From positions 1-27,001 of the forward strand of contig JALTCK010000082.1 of NCBI GenBank assembly GCA_027074805.1: a stretch of 27,001 bases of DNA, written 5' to 3'. The stretch is from Thermococcus sp. Its GTDB lineage: Archaea > Methanobacteriota_B > Thermococci > Thermococcales > Thermococcaceae. The stretch's first letter is position 1; each line of letters opens with the position of its first letter. A program made the position numbers and the translations under genes. The notes beneath the pieces are model-generated. The model saw nothing but the letters and a program-made list of their open reading frames with translations. It did no database searches and was not told the origin of the DNA. Shown piece by piece: positions 1 through 6,100 of this stretch.

Positions 1-42
1 CCTCCGAGAGGGGGCGGGAAACCGGGGACGCCGCCGGCCACT
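1..42 (+). rRNA. rrf: 5S ribosomal RNA, 3' end only (partial)
   Basis: The first 40 or so bases match the 3' third of Thermococcus/Pyrococcus 5S rRNA as I recall it: the CTCCGAGAGGGGGCGGG hairpin arm, then CCGGGGACGCCGCCGGCCA, whose end would pair with the 5' end of the molecule to close helix I. The gene starts upstream of the window. The exact 3' end is uncertain by a few bases. A 5S gene next to tRNA-Asp and away from the 16S-23S operon is an arrangement known in Thermococcales. No TATA box fits between it and the tRNA, so the two are probably one transcript. Confidence 0.82.
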
Positions 43-50
43 ATTCACGC

Positions 51-128
51 GCCCGGGTGGTGTAGCCCGGCCTATCATACGGGACTGTCACTCCCGTGAC
101 CCGGGTTCAAATCCCGGCCCGGGCGCCA
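51..128 (+). tRNA. tRNA-Asp (anticodon GTC)
   Basis: A complete cloverleaf. Acceptor arms GCCCGGG (51-57) and CCCGGGC (118-124) pair perfectly, the anticodon loop reads CTGTCAC with GTC in the centre, the T arm contains GGTTCAAATCC, and discriminator G125 is followed by an encoded CCA (126-128). The anticodon stem is GC-rich, as expected in a hyperthermophile. It lies 8-10 bases after the 5S rRNA end and appears to share its transcript. Confidence 0.97.
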
Positions 129-133
129 CACAC

Positions 134-157
134 CAAACTTTTCTGGGGAAAAGTTTG
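134..157. repeat. Palindrome, copy 1 of a four-member family
   Basis: Ten-base arms CAAACTTTTC and GAAAAGTTTG pair perfectly around a TGGG loop. It starts six bases after the tRNA-Asp CCA end, so it could also act as a 3' processing or termination hairpin. It shares the pattern NAANCTTTNC, short loop, GNAAAGNTTN with three other hairpins further along the same intergenic region. Confidence 0.8.
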
Positions 158-260
158 ATCAAATAACTCTGACTGTTAGAGAGTGTGGAGAGAGTTTGTG
201 TACGCTTTCGATTGCAAAATTCTAATTGAGGGTTTAATGCTCCAGCAAGCCCTTCAATTA

Positions 261-309
261 GTTTCACCCTTATTTTTGGCGTCCTCGGACGCCGTTTGAA
301 GAGTGAAAC
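261..309. repeat. Nested inverted repeat (hairpin within hairpin)
   Basis: Outer arms GTTTCAC (261-267) and GTGAAAC (303-309) flank an inner perfect hairpin, GGCGTC and GACGCC around CTCG (278-293). The outer stem continues with CTT facing AAG after small mismatches. The sequence would form one long imperfect hairpin. No function can be read from it. Confidence 0.6.
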
Positions 310-412
310 GCTTACAAGGTAGCAATTATGAATTCAACCCCTTTCCAAGGGTAGCTGTTTTAATGTGCACGAGGTGTTGTCTGGGTCTCTCTTGCAGTGG
401 AGGATTGTTGGT

Positions 413-436
413 CAAGCTTTGCTCGCGCAAAGCTTG
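413..436. repeat. Palindrome, copy 2 of the family
   Basis: Ten-base arms CAAGCTTTGC and GCAAAGCTTG pair perfectly around a TCGC loop. It is preceded by GGT, as is the copy at 690. The compensating differences between copies (both arms change together) suggest that the hairpin, not the primary sequence, is conserved. Confidence 0.8.
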
Positions 437-480
437 CTGGATGGCGGAAAGTTAATGACTGTTTCTAAAGTCCTGTTAAC

Positions 481-652
481 GTTTGTACGTGCTTTTCAAT
501 TGCTCTACTTTCCGGGGCTTTCGAACTCAATTAGCATTCTAAAAGGGTTTAACTCGATTAGCGCCTGAAGGCGCATAAAAAGCAACCCCCTAATTGGAGG
601 CGCCTCGCAAAAGAAAGCCAACTAAAACTCCAACCACAAAGCACGTACGAAC
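481..652. repeat. Long-range inverted repeat arms at 481-495 and 638-652
   Basis: GTTTGTACGTGCTTT at 481-495 is the reverse complement of AAAGCACGTACGAAC at 638-652 in 14 of 15 positions, with about 140 bases between the arms. Both arms are followed by CTTTTCAA. No transposase or target-site duplication is visible, so this could be the remains of a small non-autonomous element or part of a larger RNA fold. Confidence 0.45.
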
Positions 653-689
653 TTTTCAAGGCAACTCTCCAAAGTCGGAGTTATGTGGT

Positions 690-712
690 CAACCTTTGCA
701 ATGCAAAGGTTG
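690..712. repeat. Palindrome, copy 3 of the family
   Basis: CAACCTTTGC and GCAAAGGTTG pair perfectly around AAT, and the innermost A/T can add one more pair. GGT precedes it, as in copy 2. It lies only six bases before copy 4, so the two hairpins would stack side by side ahead of the tRNA-Gln promoter. Confidence 0.8.
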
Positions 713-718
713 TTTGAT

Positions 719-742
719 GAAACTTTTCACCAGAAAAGTTTC
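719..742. repeat. Palindrome, copy 4 of the family
   Basis: Ten-base arms GAAACTTTTC and GAAAAGTTTC pair perfectly around an ACCA loop. Apart from the outermost pair (G-C instead of C-G) and the loop it equals copy 1. It ends nine bases before the tRNA-Gln TATA box. Confidence 0.8.
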
Positions 743-750
743 TTAGTAAA

Positions 751-760
751 ATTTATAAAT
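751..760 (+). promoter_or_regulatory. TATA box of tRNA-Gln
   Basis: ATTTATAAAT is centred about 31 bases upstream of the first tRNA base (787), the spacing expected for an archaeal TBP/TFB promoter with transcription starting at or just before the mature tRNA end. Confidence 0.7.
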
Positions 761-786
761 CAACTCCATTAGCTATCAACGGGCAC

Positions 787-862
787 AGCCCCGTGGTGTA
801 GCGGCCAAGCATGCGGGACTCTGGATCCCGCGACCGGGGTTCGAATCCCCGCGGGGCTACCA
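787..862 (+). tRNA. tRNA-Gln (anticodon CTG)
   Basis: A complete cloverleaf of 76 bases including the encoded CCA (860-862). Acceptor arms AGCCCCG (787-793) and CGGGGCT (852-858) pair fully, discriminator is A859, the anticodon loop reads CTCTGGA with CTG central, and the T arm carries GGTTCGAATCC. It has its own TATA box. No duplicated 3' tRNA fragment that would mark an integration site is seen in the window. Confidence 0.96.
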
Positions 863-1078
863 TTCAACTGGGCTCCAGATCTCGAACCCCGCTCTAAACT
901 ATTCTCCTTCTTGCACTATCCTCAATCTCTTGGAAAATTTGCAACATCCTGTGGCTGGTGGACTTTCATCCAAGGTTATTGAGATATGGAGTTGGGTTTA
1001 TCCCATACCCCGGCCACACTTTTCTGCTGAATCAACGAAAAACTGTCTTTGTTTTGGGAGAAATGCCCTTTTAGGAAC

Positions 1079-1088
1079 TCTTAAATAC
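1079..1088 (+). promoter_or_regulatory. TATA box for the two-gene regulator operon
   Basis: CTTAAATACT sits about 50 bases before the ATG at 1134, leaving a leader of roughly 25 bases that contains the ribosome binding site AAGGAGGATGA (1120-1130). The 863-1078 stretch before it shows nothing else I can support. Confidence 0.5.
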
Positions 1089-1133
1089 TATGGAGGACTA
1101 ACTTTTTCGAGTTGGGTGAAAGGAGGATGAGAA

Positions 1134-1349
1134 ATGGAAAGAGTTGAGGGCCTTGAGCCTGAGATTATAAAGTTGCTGGAGACCCACGGCTCTCTGAGCG
1201 TTGCTTTCCTCACGCGTTTTTTGAACGAGAGAGGGATTCCATGCACAAGGCAGAAGGTTGAGAGAGTGCTGAGGAGGATGGTAACTGAGAATAAAGTGGA
1301 GGCTTTCTACCGGAACGGGAACCGGAGAAAGCACTACAGGTTGCGGTGA
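1134..1349 (+). CDS. Small winged-helix DNA-binding protein
   Basis: A 71-residue protein that is essentially one helix-turn-helix/winged-helix unit: an N-terminal helix (EPEIIKLLETHG), a TRFLNERG helix, a basic recognition-like helix (TRQKVERVLRRMV) and a C-terminal wing ending in a very basic RNGNRRKHYRLR. It has no signal peptide or membrane segment. The start at 1134 is fixed by AAGGAGGATGA directly upstream. The next gene begins four bases after its stop, so they are almost certainly one operon. Its position just ahead of a surface-fibre locus suggests local transcription control, but the target cannot be read from sequence. I cannot assign it to a named regulator. Confidence 0.8.
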   Translation: MERVEGLEPEIIKLLETHGSLSVAFLTRFLNERGIPCTRQKVERVLRRMVTENKVEAFYRNGNRRKHYRLR

Positions 1350-1353
1350 AAAA

Positions 1354-1788
1354 ATGGGTGCGACAACCGCTATCCTCGGCAATGACAGAAGAATGCTTAT
1401 GATAGAGTTCCTCCAGAAGAGAGATGGGCATGCCGATTTGAGGGATGTTGTTGAATACATTGCCGCTAGGGAGGGCGATACTGACAGAAGGCACAGGAAG
1501 AGCGTCTATGTCAGCCTTGTTCAGACCCACATTCCCAAGCTCCAAAGGGAGGGGGTTATATCCTTTGATCGTGGGGTTGTTACTCTCCTGCGGATTCCAG
1601 AGGATGTTACGGTATACATGGAGATTGTGAACAAGCACGACATAAGCTGGAGTGTTTTTTACATGGGATCTTCCGTTATGTTCATACTTGCAGGTCTCTA
1701 TCTAGGAAGCCTCCCTCTGATAGTCACGGCAGTAATATACTTGATAATCAGCTTGGTGCACCACAGCAGGGTTAAGAGGTTGATATAA
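1354..1788 (+). CDS. Winged-helix protein with membrane-anchored C-terminus (DUF7344-like)
   Basis: A 144-residue protein. Residues about 8-90 look like the winged-helix domain best known from halophilic archaea as DUF7344: a stretch like NDRRMLMIEFLQKRDG, then DLRDVVEYIAARE, and the typical RKSVYVSLVQTHIPKLQREG followed by VISFDRGVVTL. Two hydrophobic segments at about 104-117 and 119-134 form a short membrane hairpin, with a basic end (HHSRVKRLI). This would place the DNA-binding domain at the inner membrane face, a layout suited to sensing the state of the envelope. The GGTGA at 1345-1349 overlaps the previous stop, indicating translational coupling. The DUF7344 assignment is from memory of its motif. 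Confidence 0.78.
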   Translation: MGATTAILGNDRRMLMIEFLQKRDGHADLRDVVEYIAAREGDTDRRHRKSVYVSLVQTHIPKLQREGVISFDRGVVTLLRIPEDVTVYMEIVNKHDISWSVFYMGSSVMFILAGLYLGSLPLIVTAVIYLIISLVHHSRVKRLI

Positions 1789-1790
1789 GC

Positions 1791-1800
1791 CCTTTTTTGG
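1791..1800 (+). terminator. Oligo-T terminator after the regulator pair
   Basis: A run of six T's (1793-1798) directly follows the stop codon at 1788, as in archaeal intrinsic termination, which needs a T-run and not a hairpin. A new promoter follows at about 1860. Confidence 0.45.
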
Positions 1801-1856
1801 TCACAAACGCCCCTTTCTGGCCAGTAATTGGGGGTTACCAGGAAGTAATCCGGAAT

Positions 1857-1867
1857 TTACTATATAC
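1857..1867 (+). promoter_or_regulatory. TATA box of the surface-fibre locus
   Basis: TTACTATATAC lies about 90 bases before the first subunit ATG (1954). This implies an untranslated leader of about 60 bases, long for this group, containing a possible CCC-TTTC-GGG hairpin around 1905-1915 before the GGAGG ribosome binding site (1941-1945). Confidence 0.55.
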
Positions 1868-1953
1868 TCTGGACGCTTACTCTGGTACAAGCTTCCCGGT
1901 GAAGGCCCTTTCGGGACGAGGGTTGCGATTTGAGTTATATGGAGGAAAACACC

Positions 1954-2574
1954 ATGAAGAAACTTTTGGCCCTTGGTATGCTGGGGCTGATGATCGCGGC
2001 GGCTTTCGCTTTAGGCACGAGCGCGACCTTCAGGGACTATCGCGCCCAAAGAAGTTCGCACATAGCCGTTGTTACAGACGATGCCGAGCTCATTGATCTG
2101 ACGCCCGTTCAGCCCTACGCATACATCAACGATGGGGGGCAACTCGTTATTGATTTCTCTGAAAACAATCCTAACTGGCCGGGACATAACAATCCCGAGG
2201 GCTGGTACGACGATGAGAAGAACCCCTTGGGAAGCGGACTAAGCCCCCAGAGTAGGTATAACTTCGACCACGTGTTCAACGTGAGTAACCATCTTTGGGA
2301 CAACAAGGACATCATTGTCAGGGTTACATCCTCGGATTCAGGAAAGGTAGCTTTCTATGATCCTGGAAAGAACATGAGGGAAGTTGGCACAAGTGTGAAG
2401 CCCTACAACTCAGACACGGCAGTTGGAGACGTGTGCTTTGTACTGGCTCCTGGTCAGGCACTCGGTGTCGGTATGGAGCTTGCGGCGGGCAACACCCTCG
2501 GCGACTACGACGTAACTATAACGGTTCAGGCTTGGCCGGCTGACAATGCACCAATAACTTGCGGAGGCGGGTGA
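1954..2574 (+). CDS. DUF1102-type secreted subunit (TasA/bundling-pilus-like), copy 1
   Basis: A 206-residue protein. Residues 1-24 form a signal peptide (MKKLLALGMLGLMIAAAFAL) running into GTSATFRDYRAQR, the type processed by SipW-like peptidases, with the mature chain probably starting near TFRDY. The rest looks like an all-beta domain with the DUF1102 hallmarks DDAELIDL, PVQPYAYIND, LVIDFS and FNVSNHLWDN. Two cysteines, one mid-domain (GDVCFV) and one at the very end (ITCGGG), could form a disulfide. ATG 1954 is chosen because GGAGG is eight bases upstream; an earlier TTG (1930) and ATG (1939) lack this. It is first in the locus, with the strongest upstream signals, so it may be the major subunit. 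The fibre role is inferred from the neighbouring SipW-like peptidase. Confidence 0.82.
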   Translation: MKKLLALGMLGLMIAAAFALGTSATFRDYRAQRSSHIAVVTDDAELIDLTPVQPYAYINDGGQLVIDFSENNPNWPGHNNPEGWYDDEKNPLGSGLSPQSRYNFDHVFNVSNHLWDNKDIIVRVTSSDSGKVAFYDPGKNMREVGTSVKPYNSDTAVGDVCFVLAPGQALGVGMELAAGNTLGDYDVTITVQAWPADNAPITCGGG

Positions 2575-2579
2575 TTGAG

Positions 2580-3122
2580 ATGAAAAAGATTCTAGGACTC
2601 GTGATTTTGATGGCAGGCATGCTTATAGCGGTGACTGCCAGCAGCGCCAACTTCGCCTACTTCCACGCTGATAGAAATGTCCACATTCAGATCGTTCCGG
2701 ATGACAACGAGCTCATCGACCTCGAACCCCTTCAGCCCTATGCGTACATAAACAGTAATGGGATGCTCGTCATTGATCTGAGCGATGCAAACGCCAATTG
2801 GGAAACCGGTTTTGGTGAAGGAGTCAGCCCGAACAGCACTTACGTCTTCGAGGAAGTCTTCGGAGTTAGCAACCACCTCTGGGAAGGAACTCCCATCTGC
2901 ATGAATGTAACCTACAGTGGAAGCGGGGGAATACTGTTCTTTGAGGGGGACTACATTCCAGGAACCACAACCGGTGCAACCAACTTATACGTGACGATCC
3001 AGCCGGGAGATGTCGTCAGGATCGGCATGATTATTAACAGCACTGACATGAACGCGGGCACCATTATGAACGGGAACATAGCCTTCTACGCCACAGCTGG
3101 AGCCTGCCAGGGACCGCAGTGA
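2580..3122 (+). CDS. DUF1102-type secreted subunit, copy 2
   Basis: A 180-residue paralogue of the gene before it, probably from tandem duplication. It shares DDNELIDLEP, QPYAYINSNG, LVIDLS, SPNSTYVFEEVFGVSNHLWE and the two-cysteine pattern (PICMNV and a C-terminal GACQGPQ). The signal peptide MKKILGLVILMAGMLIAVTA ends in SSANFAYFHADR, so cleavage is likely near ANF. It lacks the roughly 25-residue insertion after the LVID strand of copy 1. ATG 2580 is preceded by GGTGAT and follows the previous stop by five bases; an in-frame TTG at 2559 inside the upstream gene is less likely. Two N-glycosylation sequons (NST, NVT) are visible. Confidence 0.82.
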   Translation: MKKILGLVILMAGMLIAVTASSANFAYFHADRNVHIQIVPDDNELIDLEPLQPYAYINSNGMLVIDLSDANANWETGFGEGVSPNSTYVFEEVFGVSNHLWEGTPICMNVTYSGSGGILFFEGDYIPGTTTGATNLYVTIQPGDVVRIGMIINSTDMNAGTIMNGNIAFYATAGACQGPQ

Positions 3123-3140
3123 TTGTGTAAACTTTCTTTA

Positions 3141-3157
3141 TGGAGCCTTTGCTCCCA
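3141..3157 (+). promoter_or_regulatory. Hairpin between subunit genes 2 and 3
   Basis: GGAGC (3142-3146) and GCTCC (3151-3155) pair around CTTT in the only sizeable gap (58 bases) of the locus. It could protect the 3' end of the upstream subunit mRNA or lower transcription into the signal peptidase part. The following ATTTAAAC is too close to the ATG at 3181 to be a good TATA box. Confidence 0.35.
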
Positions 3158-3180
3158 TTTAAACTTGAGAGGGGAAGAGA

Positions 3181-3690
3181 ATGAGAACCGTGTTGAAACT
3201 TGGTGCAGGGGTTGGAATAATGCTTTTACTGCTCATAGGAGCCAGAGGATTGTATCCCTCTGACCCTTTAACTGTTGTTTATGCTGTTTCGAACGGGGGA
3301 AACATTTCAATAACTCCCATCCCCCCCTATTCCCATCCAGATGACAATGGTTTTCTGATGGTTGATATCAGCCCTGAAAGCCCATTTTATCCCGGTGAGG
3401 GTAAGGGTTTGAGCGTCAACAGCACATATGTTTTTGAGGGAGTCTTTGGGATAGGTAATAATCAGAGTGAGACGGGGTTTTCTGACATCTGCGTGAGGAT
3501 TTCATCGGCCGATCCAAGTGTAGGCTTCTTCGTCGGTAATTTTAATGGCACGTGGAGCGAGAGCGTTGAGTTTACTGTTGGAGACAGCGAAAACGTTGAG
3601 GTGGGCGCCAGAATAAGCACAGGGGATCTTTCGCTTGGGGACTACTGGGAAGAGTTTACTGTAGAGGCGTGGGGAGGAGCCTGCAGATGA
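3181..3690 (+). CDS. DUF1102-type secreted subunit, copy 3 (divergent)
   Basis: A 169-residue secreted protein with N-terminal MRTVLKLGAGVGIMLLLLIGARG followed by a beta-rich domain. It keeps family landmarks (FLMVDISPESPF, SVNSTYVFEGVFGIGNNQ) and the two cysteines (DICVRI and the C-terminal GACR), but the segment just after the signal peptide is unlike copies 1 and 2: no TF/NF-DYR motif and no DDxELIDL. If these subunits polymerise through an N-terminal donor strand, this copy may instead cap or anchor the fibre (inference). Its stop overlaps the peptidase start (ATGA at 3687-3690). The ribosome binding site is the purine-rich GAGAGGGG. Confidence 0.75.
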   Translation: MRTVLKLGAGVGIMLLLLIGARGLYPSDPLTVVYAVSNGGNISITPIPPYSHPDDNGFLMVDISPESPFYPGEGKGLSVNSTYVFEGVFGIGNNQSETGFSDICVRISSADPSVGFFVGNFNGTWSESVEFTVGDSENVEVGARISTGDLSLGDYWEEFTVEAWGGACR

Positions 3691-4748
3691 AGGAGCTTAT
3701 CGGGTATTCTCTAGTGGTCATCGTTGGAATACTGGTTATAGGATCCCTTTTTGGTGCCCTCATGGACCGACCGGTCTTCATGTCCTACGCCTATTCAGAG
3801 AGCATGACTCCGACCATCGATAAGGGGGATCTCTTCTTCCTGAATCCCTTTGCCAGAGCCCCAGGAGTTGGAGACGTGATAGTCTTCAGGACCAACGACC
3901 GGTGGACGGTACACAGGGTCGTGGCAGTAACGGAGGAGGGTTACATAACAAAGGGCGACGCGAACGTTGCAACGGATCAGACGGGCAAGGGTATAAGGCC
4001 GATACCAAAGGAGAATGTTGCAGGGACGGTTGTGGCTTTTGATAGTCATGTTTTGACGGTTCCTCGGATCGGCAACTACCTTGAAACTGGACTCGATAAC
4101 CGGACGAAAATTTTCCTGGGTGCCCTCCTTGTCATGGTGGGTATCATAGCCTTTTCTGGTGGTTCTGCTGGGAGAAAGAAGCACCGGAAGTTCGTAAAGG
4201 TGAAGTTCAGGACCCTCTACATGCTTGCCGGAGCATTTCTCATCATAACGGTTGCAATGGCCATATTCGTGTCATGGGAAACCGTTCCAATAGAGTACGC
4301 CGTTACGAGTGCTGGAGGATTGAGGGAGGGTTGGTATCTGCCTGGAGAGGATTTCTCCACTAATGTGGATGTTAAAAACAACAACGTCTACCCGATGCTC
4401 TACTACGTCTCAACAGAGTCCCCGATAACCGCGGTATCCTCGGAGAAGTTTGAACTCAGTGCGGGGGGCGAGAAAAGCCTTGTAATTAACTTAACGGCTC
4501 CAAAAAGCACTGCCGTCTACTCAACAAACGTTAGAATAAACGCATATCCCTACGTTTTACCTTCGAGTCTCATGGGATGGCTTTATGCTTACAACCCGAT
4601 GCTGCCGGTTCTGGCCATTTTGGCCGAGGTGGGGTTGATACTCTGGGTTATCTACCTTCTCTCGGGAATAGGGAACGAGGATGTGCTGAAAATCAGGAAG
4701 AAAAGAACTTCCCGGGTAGGGGGAGTCTCGGAGGTGTTTAGGCTATGA
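3687..4748 (+). CDS. SipW-like (S26B) signal peptidase with extra C-terminal surface domain
   Basis: A 353-residue membrane serine protease. After a first membrane helix (about 5-25) come the S26B boxes: SESMTPT with catalytic Ser39, the GDVIVF strand, RWTVHRVV with His76 in place of the bacterial lysine, and TKGDANVATD with Asp91. This is the archaeal/ER/SipW subtype. Two helices follow (about 145-160 and 175-200), then an outside beta-like domain (about 205-300), another helix (about 308-330) and a basic tail. Family members are usually under 200 residues, so the second half is an addition. It probably removes the signal peptides of the adjacent DUF1102 subunits, as SipW does for TasA (inference from context). 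ATG 3687 overlaps the upstream stop; GGGGAGGAG precedes it. Confidence 0.85.
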   Translation: MKELIGYSLVVIVGILVIGSLFGALMDRPVFMSYAYSESMTPTIDKGDLFFLNPFARAPGVGDVIVFRTNDRWTVHRVVAVTEEGYITKGDANVATDQTGKGIRPIPKENVAGTVVAFDSHVLTVPRIGNYLETGLDNRTKIFLGALLVMVGIIAFSGGSAGRKKHRKFVKVKFRTLYMLAGAFLIITVAMAIFVSWETVPIEYAVTSAGGLREGWYLPGEDFSTNVDVKNNNVYPMLYYVSTESPITAVSSEKFELSAGGEKSLVINLTAPKSTAVYSTNVRINAYPYVLPSSLMGWLYAYNPMLPVLAILAEVGLILWVIYLLSGIGNEDVLKIRKKRTSRVGGVSEVFRL

Positions 4749-6100
4749 GAAAAATTCTTGGAATATTTTTTGGCCTTTTGATGGCTTCGCTTATACTCAT
4801 CGGATCGAGCGGCACTTTTGTGAGCTTCAACGCTGCGAGGGAGGTCAGGGTCAACGTGGTGCCCCATGGAGAGGAGTATCTGGGCTTCATGTGTGAGAAC
4901 GGGTATTCTGCGGTCGTTACCGTTGGTGCTAACGAGGAAGTTGACTTTGAGGCCCTGACCGTCAGGAACCATTTGAACGAGAGGAAGGACGTGATGATAA
5001 GGCTTCAGCCGGACTACTCTGGACTGCCTGAGAACATCACGATGTTCGTTGAGTCAGAGGACGGGGTCCTTAGGATTATCCCGTCTGAAGGGGAGTACAG
5101 CTTTTCAGGGAACGTTACGGTTGGAAACGTGGAGCCGGGAGAGTACGTGGTTCCGGTTCAGATGATAGCGACATGGGTTGGGGGAGACGCATCAATATCA
5201 ACCTGTCCCATAAAGCTAATAGTAACCGGGAGCCCCACGATAGAGAAGGAGCTTCTCAGTGGCCCCCTCGAGCTTCCCACGCACACATATGCCCAGTGGA
5301 CGTTCAGGATAACAATAACGAACCCTGGAAGAGAACGAAACCTCACTGTTAGGGACGTTGTCCCCGGGGAGTTTGAGATAGACTCTATAACTCCGAGTGG
5401 GGGAACGTACTCGGTAACTCAGACCGGAGCAGCGCATCATGTAACATGGAGCGTTCACCTAGAAGCCGAGGAGAGCGCCTATATGGACGTCACAGTACAC
5501 ACTAGACTGAATCCTGCCGGTCAGCAGGAGTTCACGTCCTGCGGCGACTATGCACTCAACGAGGGTGCCGAGTTGGTCAATTACAGCATCAAGAGTAACA
5601 ACATAACGGTGAGAGCAACCTGCGGAGGAGGCGCCAACGATTGCAAGCTCTGTGTCTCCAGCAAGGTACTAAGCGGTCCCAAGTTCCTGTTGCCGGGTCA
5701 GAGCGCCGATTATCACACGAGAATTTTTGTGAGGAACAAGGGAAGCGCAAAGGATGTGACGATAGAGCAGATAGTGGGCCCAGAGTTCAGTGTTACCGGG
5801 AGTGTGGAGAGTACTGGGACCGTCTCGGTTTCTCCGGATCCTCAGGGTAGCCTCGTAACGTGGACATTCCATCTCAATGAGGGGGAAACAGCCACGCTGG
5901 ATCTCTACGAGCACACGGAGGGAATATATGTGAGAAGGGTCCTTCTTATCGGCAGGGTTCACGTGGTCGGATGTGGGTGTGTTGGCTGTTCCCATTACGT
6001 CTACACCGGATCCTGCCATACCTGTGGAGGGAACACTCTCGGAGCGGAAAGTCATGATGATGGAATAGAATCGGAAAACTGTGAAGGGGAATGTGAATGA
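4745..6100 (+). CDS. Large secreted DUF11-type surface protein with cysteine-rich tail
   Basis: A 451-residue exported protein. Residues 1-23 are a signal peptide of the same style as the subunits (GSSGTFVSFNAAREVRVNVV), then a DUF1102-like beta domain to about 160. Two related beta repeats of the DUF11 kind follow at about 168-255 (LLSGPLEL, ITITNPGRERNLTVRDVVPG, VTWSVHL) and 305-395 (VLSGPKFL, RIFVRNKGSAKDVTIEQIVG, VTWTFHL). The last 45 residues are cysteine-rich (GCGCVGC, GSCHTCGG, ENCEGECE) and acidic, with no membrane anchor. It may be a fibre tip or adhesin, or an anchor held by disulfides or metal. Start and stop overlap both neighbours by ATGA, so it is one translational unit with the peptidase and the next gene. 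Confidence 0.75.
   Translation: MRKILGIFFGLLMASLILIGSSGTFVSFNAAREVRVNVVPHGEEYLGFMCENGYSAVVTVGANEEVDFEALTVRNHLNERKDVMIRLQPDYSGLPENITMFVESEDGVLRIIPSEGEYSFSGNVTVGNVEPGEYVVPVQMIATWVGGDASISTCPIKLIVTGSPTIEKELLSGPLELPTHTYAQWTFRITITNPGRERNLTVRDVVPGEFEIDSITPSGGTYSVTQTGAAHHVTWSVHLEAEESAYMDVTVHTRLNPAGQQEFTSCGDYALNEGAELVNYSIKSNNITVRATCGGGANDCKLCVSSKVLSGPKFLLPGQSADYHTRIFVRNKGSAKDVTIEQIVGPEFSVTGSVESTGTVSVSPDPQGSLVTWTFHLNEGETATLDLYEHTEGIYVRRVLLIGRVHVVGCGCVGCSHYVYTGSCHTCGGNTLGAESHDDGIESENCEGECE

Larger units (their letters stand above)
129..786. other. Gene-free, palindrome-rich intergenic region
   Basis: About 660 bases between tRNA-Asp and tRNA-Gln with no convincing gene. It is AT-richer than its surroundings and packed with short perfect inverted repeats, listed separately. 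Besides those there are a GCGCC/GGCGC hairpin at 561-574, the perfect palindrome GAGGCGCCTC at 597-606, and CTAATTGA (222 on) facing TCAATTAG (253 on). The short open frames here cross the palindromes and have no ribosome binding site. The tRNA-Gln promoter is at its right end. Confidence 0.6.

Noticed and set aside
365..568. A 67-codon open frame on the plus strand between the two tRNAs
   Set aside because: It runs through a perfect palindrome, has no ribosome binding site, and its Leu/Ser-rich peptide looks like nothing coding in this genome.
134..742. Possible CRISPR array from repeated hairpins
   Set aside because: The repeats are only about 24 bases, differ from each other, and are irregularly spaced (roughly 250-280 and 6 bases), with no uniform spacers.
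51..862. tRNA genes as integration sites of a mobile element covering 129-786
   Set aside because: No integrase gene and no duplicated tRNA 3' end are present in the window.
930..1130. A 66-codon open frame before the winged-helix gene
   Set aside because: It contains the TATA box and ribosome binding site of the next operon, lacks a start signal of its own, and has atypical composition.
3157..3164. ATTTAAAC as a separate promoter for the third subunit gene
   Set aside because: It is only 17-24 bases from the start codon, so transcription would begin at or inside the gene.
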